Shown here piece by piece: positions 13,141 through 16,413 of a stretch of 16,413 bases of DNA. The stretch covers positions 1 to 16,413 of the forward strand of contig JAQWAM010000001.1 in the NCBI GenBank assembly GCA_028707675.1. The letters are read 5' to 3'. The DNA comes from Kiritimatiellia bacterium (GTDB taxonomy: Bacteria > Verrucomicrobiota > Kiritimatiellia > RFP12 > UBA1067). The stretch's first letter is position 1; each line of letters opens with the position of its first letter. The translations under genes were made by a program, and so were the position numbers. Under the pieces are notes generated by a model. That model worked only from the letters and a program-made list of their open reading frames with translations, ran no database searches and was not told the DNA's origin.

Positions 13141-13406
13141 GCGTGCCGCCTTCGTTCACTGGCAGTCCGTTTTGAAGGGACATCAAAACCGCGTTTTGTC
13201 ATCCCCCAACCAATGAGTGATGGCGAAAGAATAGACACCCAACATTACATGCACGTTGACACAGCATTACTTATATGAAATTTTGACCATATCAGAATCT
13301 CTCAATTATCTGAAAGTTGTTTAATATCGGTGAACACTGTGTCTAGATAATCTTCTAGAATGCGATGAAGTACATAAAAATAATTCGCGCTGGGACATGC
13401 GGCTCT
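13141..13406. other. AT-rich gap upstream of the glycosyltransferase operon
   Basis: This 266-nt stretch between two minus-strand genes is distinctly AT-rich compared with its flanks and should contain the glycosyltransferase operon promoter. On the minus strand TATAAG (rc of 13272-13277), inside CATATAAGTAATG, is a plausible -10, without a convincing -35. TCTAGA occurs twice, 6 nt apart, near 13341-13360. No ORF with a ribosome binding site is visible and no clear terminator follows the MscS gene. Confidence 0.4.
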
Positions 13407-14477
13407 TCATGAACGTCTTGGACTTGAGTTGTCGATGGCGATATGGGCGCGTACAAAGGCGCCGGGCGCGTACCGGTTGAGATAAGCGATCATCTGCTCG
13501 CGCACGGCCACGCGCAGGCTCCAGTTTTTGGAAGAGTCGGCACTGCTGACCAATATGCGCGCCAGGATGTGGCGCTCTCCGGCATCGGTGATCTGGATGT
13601 TGGCGGCCCGCTTATCCCAGTTCGGGTTGTCTTTGACCAGGCGCTGGAGTTCTTCGCGCATCTTGTTGATCGGGGCGTCATGGTTTAGGAACAGGGACAC
13701 GGTGCCCAGAATGTCGGCGTTGGTGCGCGTCCAGTTCTGGAAAGGGGTCTCAAGAAAATAAGTGACGGGTAGGATCAGGCGGCGCTCGTCCCAGATCTTC
13801 ACCACCACGTAAGTCAGCTTGATCTCCTCAATGCGGCCCCATTCGCCTTCGACCACCACGACATCGTCGATGCGGATCGGCTGGGTCAGGGCGATCTGCA
13901 GGCCCGCCAACACCAGGCCGATGCTTTTCTGGGCGGCAAAGCCGACCACGATACCGATAATGCCCGCAGAGGTCAGGATACTGATGCCAATGGCTTTCGC
14001 GGTGTCGAAGGTCAGCAGGCACAGCACGAGCGCCACGATCACCACCAGTGAATCCGCGAGGGCCTGGAACACCATCAACTGGGTTATGCTGCGGCGCGCG
14101 CGCAGGTTGTCCGAGACGTTAATGTTGATGGTTTTCTTAAAATAGTACGCCACGGCGCGGATAAGCTGGAAGGCGAACCAGGCCGAGATGCCGATCAGCA
14201 ACAGCGTGTTGATTTTTGCGAAAATCACGGCGAAAGAGTGCCCCGCGAGTTGGACGTGTCCGAAAGTGGCGGCTGCCACCCACAGGAAAATCATCAGCGA
14301 AGGCGCGCTAAGCTTGTCGACCATCGCGGCATCAAGCAAGCCGGGCATGGCGTCGACGCGCTTGCGGAGCAAACGGAAGAGTATGCGGTGCGCGAAAAAA
14401 AGCACACCTAAAACAATGATGAAGATAGTCCATGCGAGGGCTTGCCGATAAAAAGGCGATTCCATAAAAGCGTCCAT
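13407..14477 (-). CDS. MscS-family mechanosensitive channel
   Basis: A 356-residue small-conductance mechanosensitive channel homologue, expected to open under membrane tension and release solutes after osmotic downshock. Membrane helices lie near residues 13-35, 57-78, 89-112, 138-157 and 165-198. The last contains the MscS pore-lining pattern GIIGIVVGFAAQKSIGLVLA, and then comes the beta-domain entry LTQPIRIDDVVVVEGEWGRIEEI (199-220) and RRLILPVTYFLETPFQNW. The C-terminal alpha/beta domain runs to ~350. Five helices put it among the MscS-like proteins slightly larger than E. coli MscS (286 residues, 3 helices). The longest frame begins with a TTG at 14543, but the ATG at 14477 has AAGGAG 9 nt upstream and is chosen. 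It is transcribed divergently from the GH15 gene. Confidence 0.93.
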   Translation of the reverse strand: MDAFMESPFYRQALAWTIFIIVLGVLFFAHRILFRLLRKRVDAMPGLLDAAMVDKLSAPSLMIFLWVAAATFGHVQLAGHSFAVIFAKINTLLLIGISAWFAFQLIRAVAYYFKKTININVSDNLRARRSITQLMVFQALADSLVVIVALVLCLLTFDTAKAIGISILTSAGIIGIVVGFAAQKSIGLVLAGLQIALTQPIRIDDVVVVEGEWGRIEEIKLTYVVVKIWDERRLILPVTYFLETPFQNWTRTNADILGTVSLFLNHDAPINKMREELQRLVKDNPNWDKRAANIQITDAGERHILARILVSSADSSKNWSLRVAVREQMIAYLNRYAPGAFVRAHIAIDNSSPRRS

Positions 14478-14681
14478 AGTGACCGACTCCTTGTCTTGTT
14501 TGGGCGCGGCTGCGCCGGGAATGATAGAGAGGGCAACGCTCAACGCTCAAGTTGAGGGCGAGATCAAAAGGATGTCAATGTATGTTGGAACGGTACAACC
14601 AAATTCGTTTAAACACAAGGAAAAATCAATCAAACATTGAAAAGCGCATCTTTGTTTTGTTACTCTCTTTTTGGAGGTTAA
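14478..14681. promoter_or_regulatory. Divergent promoter region between MscS and GH15 genes
   Basis: A 204-nt gap with an AT-rich right half. For the plus strand, TTGGAA (14585-14590) and TTTAAA (14608-14613) are 17 nt apart and would give a leader of about 60 nt before the GH15 ATG. The -10 overlaps the octamer palindrome GTTTAAAC. For the minus strand I see only the AAGGAG ribosome binding site of the MscS gene, with no convincing promoter. Confidence 0.3.
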
Positions 14682-16413
14682 ATGCAATTTGGAGTGATAG
14701 GCAACTGCAAGTCGGCGGCGCTGGTCGACAGCCGCGGATCCATCGTCTGGTGCTGTCTGCCCGACTTTGACTCGGCGTCGGTCTTCGCTTCGCTGTTGGA
14801 CGAGGGACGCGGCGGCCGTTTCGGGATCGAGGCAGATGACACGTACAGGATTACGCAGAGTTACATCTCGAACACAAATGTACTGCGGACCGTTTACGAA
14901 AGTCCGGCCGGCGGGTTCGAGCTGCTCGATCTGATGCCGCGGCACAAGGAGAATAAGCAATACTACGCGCCGCCTGAGGTTCTGAGGTATATCAGGAGGC
15001 TGCACGGCGCGCCGGTCTTCACTGTGCGGTACTGCCCCAGACTCGGATACGCGCGGCACGAGACGCGCAGCGTCAGCCACGCCGGACACATCAAAAGCAT
15101 CGCGCAAAACGGGGCGTATGAATCGCTGTACCTCTACACGAACCTGCCGCACGAGGCCGTGCTGGAGGGGCTGCCCGTCAAGCTCGACGAGGAAGCCTAC
15201 CTGCTGCTCAGCTACCATCAGAAAATACGCCCGGTGACTCTGGACCGCATCGCCCTGGAGGTTGAGCGCACAAAAGTTTACTGGATGGACTGGGCCGGCC
15301 GAACCACGCCCTTCGACCGCTGGTCCAAGGAGGTCAAGCGCAGCGCGCTGGTTCTGAAACTGCTCTCGTATCAGGAAACCGGCGCGATCATGGCGGCGGT
15401 GACGACCTCGCTGCCCGAGGCCGTCGGCGAAGAGCGCAACTGGGACTACCGTTTCTGCTGGATCCGCGACGCCGCCATGACGCTCAACATGCTGACGCGC
15501 CTCGGGCACCTTAACGTGGCGGAGAATTTTTTCTCCTATGTCTTGCGGGTGGTTCCCTACAAGGATGACGAGATCCAGGTCATGTACGGCATCCGCGGCA
15601 ACAAAACCTTGACCGAACGCACGCTGGACTGGCTGGCGGGATATAAGAACAGCCGACCGGTGCGGGTCGGCAACGCCGCCTACACCCAGCGCCAGCATGA
15701 CATTTACGGGGTGCTGCTGAACGCGGCCCTGCGCTACTTGGAGGTTTACAAGATCGACGAGCCCACCGGCGAGCGGCTGTGGACCATCACGCGCAGCCTG
15801 ATGCGCATCGTGATGCGCACGTGGCGGCTGCCGGATGTCAGCATTTGGGAATACCGCACGAACCCCGGGCATTTCACCTTTTCCAAGCTGCTGTGCTGGG
15901 TCGCGTTCGACCGCGGCGTCAAGATTGCGGCCATTCTGGGGCAGGCGGAACAGGCGGCGCCATGGGCACGGGAACGCGAGCGCGTCAGGGCGGACATCAT
16001 GACCAACGCCTGGTCAGAGCGCGCCGGCGTCTTCACGCAGCGTTACGGCAGCGACAACCTGGACGCCTCGTCGCTGATGATGGCCTCGTACGGGTTTATC
16101 GCGCCCGATGATCCCAAGTTTGTCTCCACCGTGAGCAAGATTCATAAAGAGCTGTCGCGGGACGGCCTGATGTTTCGCTACAAGAACGATGATGATTTCG
16201 GCACCCCGACCTCGTCTTTCACGGTCTGCTCTTTCTGGATGGTCAAGGCCCTGTGGCAGATCGGCGAGCGCGAGGAGGCCGAGAGCATGTTCGAGCGCCT
16301 GCTGGGCTACTCCAACAGCTTGGGGCTGTTCAGCGAGGATCTGGATTTCAAAACCAAAGAGATGCTGGGCAACTTCCCCCAGGGCTATTCGCATCTGGCC
16401 TTGATAGATTGCG
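14682..16413 (+). CDS. Glycoside hydrolase family 15 (glucoamylase/trehalase-like), 3' end cut by window
   Basis: The frame is open for 577 codons to the right edge; bacterial homologues are about 600 residues, so only the last few percent is missing. Family GH15 are inverting (alpha/alpha)6-barrel enzymes acting on alpha-glucans or trehalose. The N-terminal beta domain starts IGNCKSAALVDSRGS and CLPDFDSASVFASLLD, the usual opening of this subgroup. The catalytic barrel shows NWDYRFCWIRDAAMTL (253-268), GNAAYTQRQHDIYG (330-343), SIWEYR with Glu390 (likely general acid), HFTFSKLLCWVAFDR (397-411), TSSFTVCSFW and GLFSEDLD with Glu552 (likely general base), then LGNFPQGYSHLALI. There is no signal peptide, so it is cytoplasmic, favouring trehalose or an internal glucan. 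GGAGG lies 4 nt before the ATG. Position 344 is Val where many relatives have Glu (YGE). Confidence 0.93.
   Translation, partial: MQFGVIGNCKSAALVDSRGSIVWCCLPDFDSASVFASLLDEGRGGRFGIEADDTYRITQSYISNTNVLRTVYESPAGGFELLDLMPRHKENKQYYAPPEVLRYIRRLHGAPVFTVRYCPRLGYARHETRSVSHAGHIKSIAQNGAYESLYLYTNLPHEAVLEGLPVKLDEEAYLLLSYHQKIRPVTLDRIALEVERTKVYWMDWAGRTTPFDRWSKEVKRSALVLKLLSYQETGAIMAAVTTSLPEAVGEERNWDYRFCWIRDAAMTLNMLTRLGHLNVAENFFSYVLRVVPYKDDEIQVMYGIRGNKTLTERTLDWLAGYKNSRPVRVGNAAYTQRQHDIYGVLLNAALRYLEVYKIDEPTGERLWTITRSLMRIVMRTWRLPDVSIWEYRTNPGHFTFSKLLCWVAFDRGVKIAAILGQAEQAAPWARERERVRADIMTNAWSERAGVFTQRYGSDNLDASSLMMASYGFIAPDDPKFVSTVSKIHKELSRDGLMFRYKNDDDFGTPTSSFTVCSFWMVKALWQIGEREEAESMFERLLGYSNSLGLFSEDLDFKTKEMLGNFPQGYSHLALIDC

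Noticed and set aside
13341..13360. Two TCTAGA sites 6 nt apart as a possible operator
   Set aside because: Each hexamer is palindromic by itself and the region is AT-rich, so the pairing is weak evidence for a specific site.
14547..15872. Minus-strand 441-residue open frame
   Set aside because: Antisense to the GH15 gene, whose motifs are unmistakable; the product has no recognisable domain and is compositionally biased.

Overview
This 16.4 kb window is dense, GC-rich bacterial DNA with genes on both strands. The organism is probably Gram-negative. The evidence is a two-component pair with a periplasmic sensor loop, an ArnT-like polyprenyl-sugar transferase, an exported serine hydrolase and two channel-type membrane proteins. 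No taxonomic marker is present. A standalone AICAR formyltransferase and a divergent UvsE do not settle the phylum; a PVC-group bacterium is only a guess. I see no tRNA, rRNA, CRISPR array, integrase or intact insertion sequence.

Layout. (1) 1-1899: two DNA-maintenance genes converge, the 3' part of rmuC (+) and a complete uvsE UV-damage endonuclease (-). (2) 1900-2410: a long, mostly non-coding gap with a 24-bp perfect palindrome, a 10-bp-stem hairpin and a good promoter facing right. (3) 2411-5502: a five-repeat channel-like membrane protein (+) converges on an exported beta-lactamase-fold serine hydrolase (-), with a shared hairpin between them. (4) 5503-8311: a probably frameshifted small ORF, then a standalone AICAR formyltransferase (purH second half), a heptanucleotide tandem repeat, and a membrane-anchored alpha/beta hydrolase. 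(5) 8455-10615: an inverted repeat, then an overlapping response regulator and sensor kinase pair. (6) 13140-10688 (-): a three-gene operon that converges on the two-component system. It holds a polyprenyl-phosphate sugar synthase-like GT2, an ArnT-like GT-C enzyme and a previously unlisted 49-residue single-helix membrane protein. (7) 13407-16413: an MscS-family channel (-) divergent from a GH15 glucoamylase/trehalase-like enzyme (+) that runs off the window.

How the genes may work together. The most coherent unit is region 6 beside region 5. A GT2 enzyme would charge a polyprenyl phosphate with a sugar, the ArnT-like enzyme would transfer that sugar to an envelope acceptor, and the small membrane protein is translated from the same message. 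The adjacent two-component pair resembles arrangements in which envelope stress controls lipid A or envelope glycosylation, but regulation here is inference. The other genes look like independent housekeeping functions: DNA repair, purine synthesis, osmotic protection and glucan or trehalose hydrolysis.
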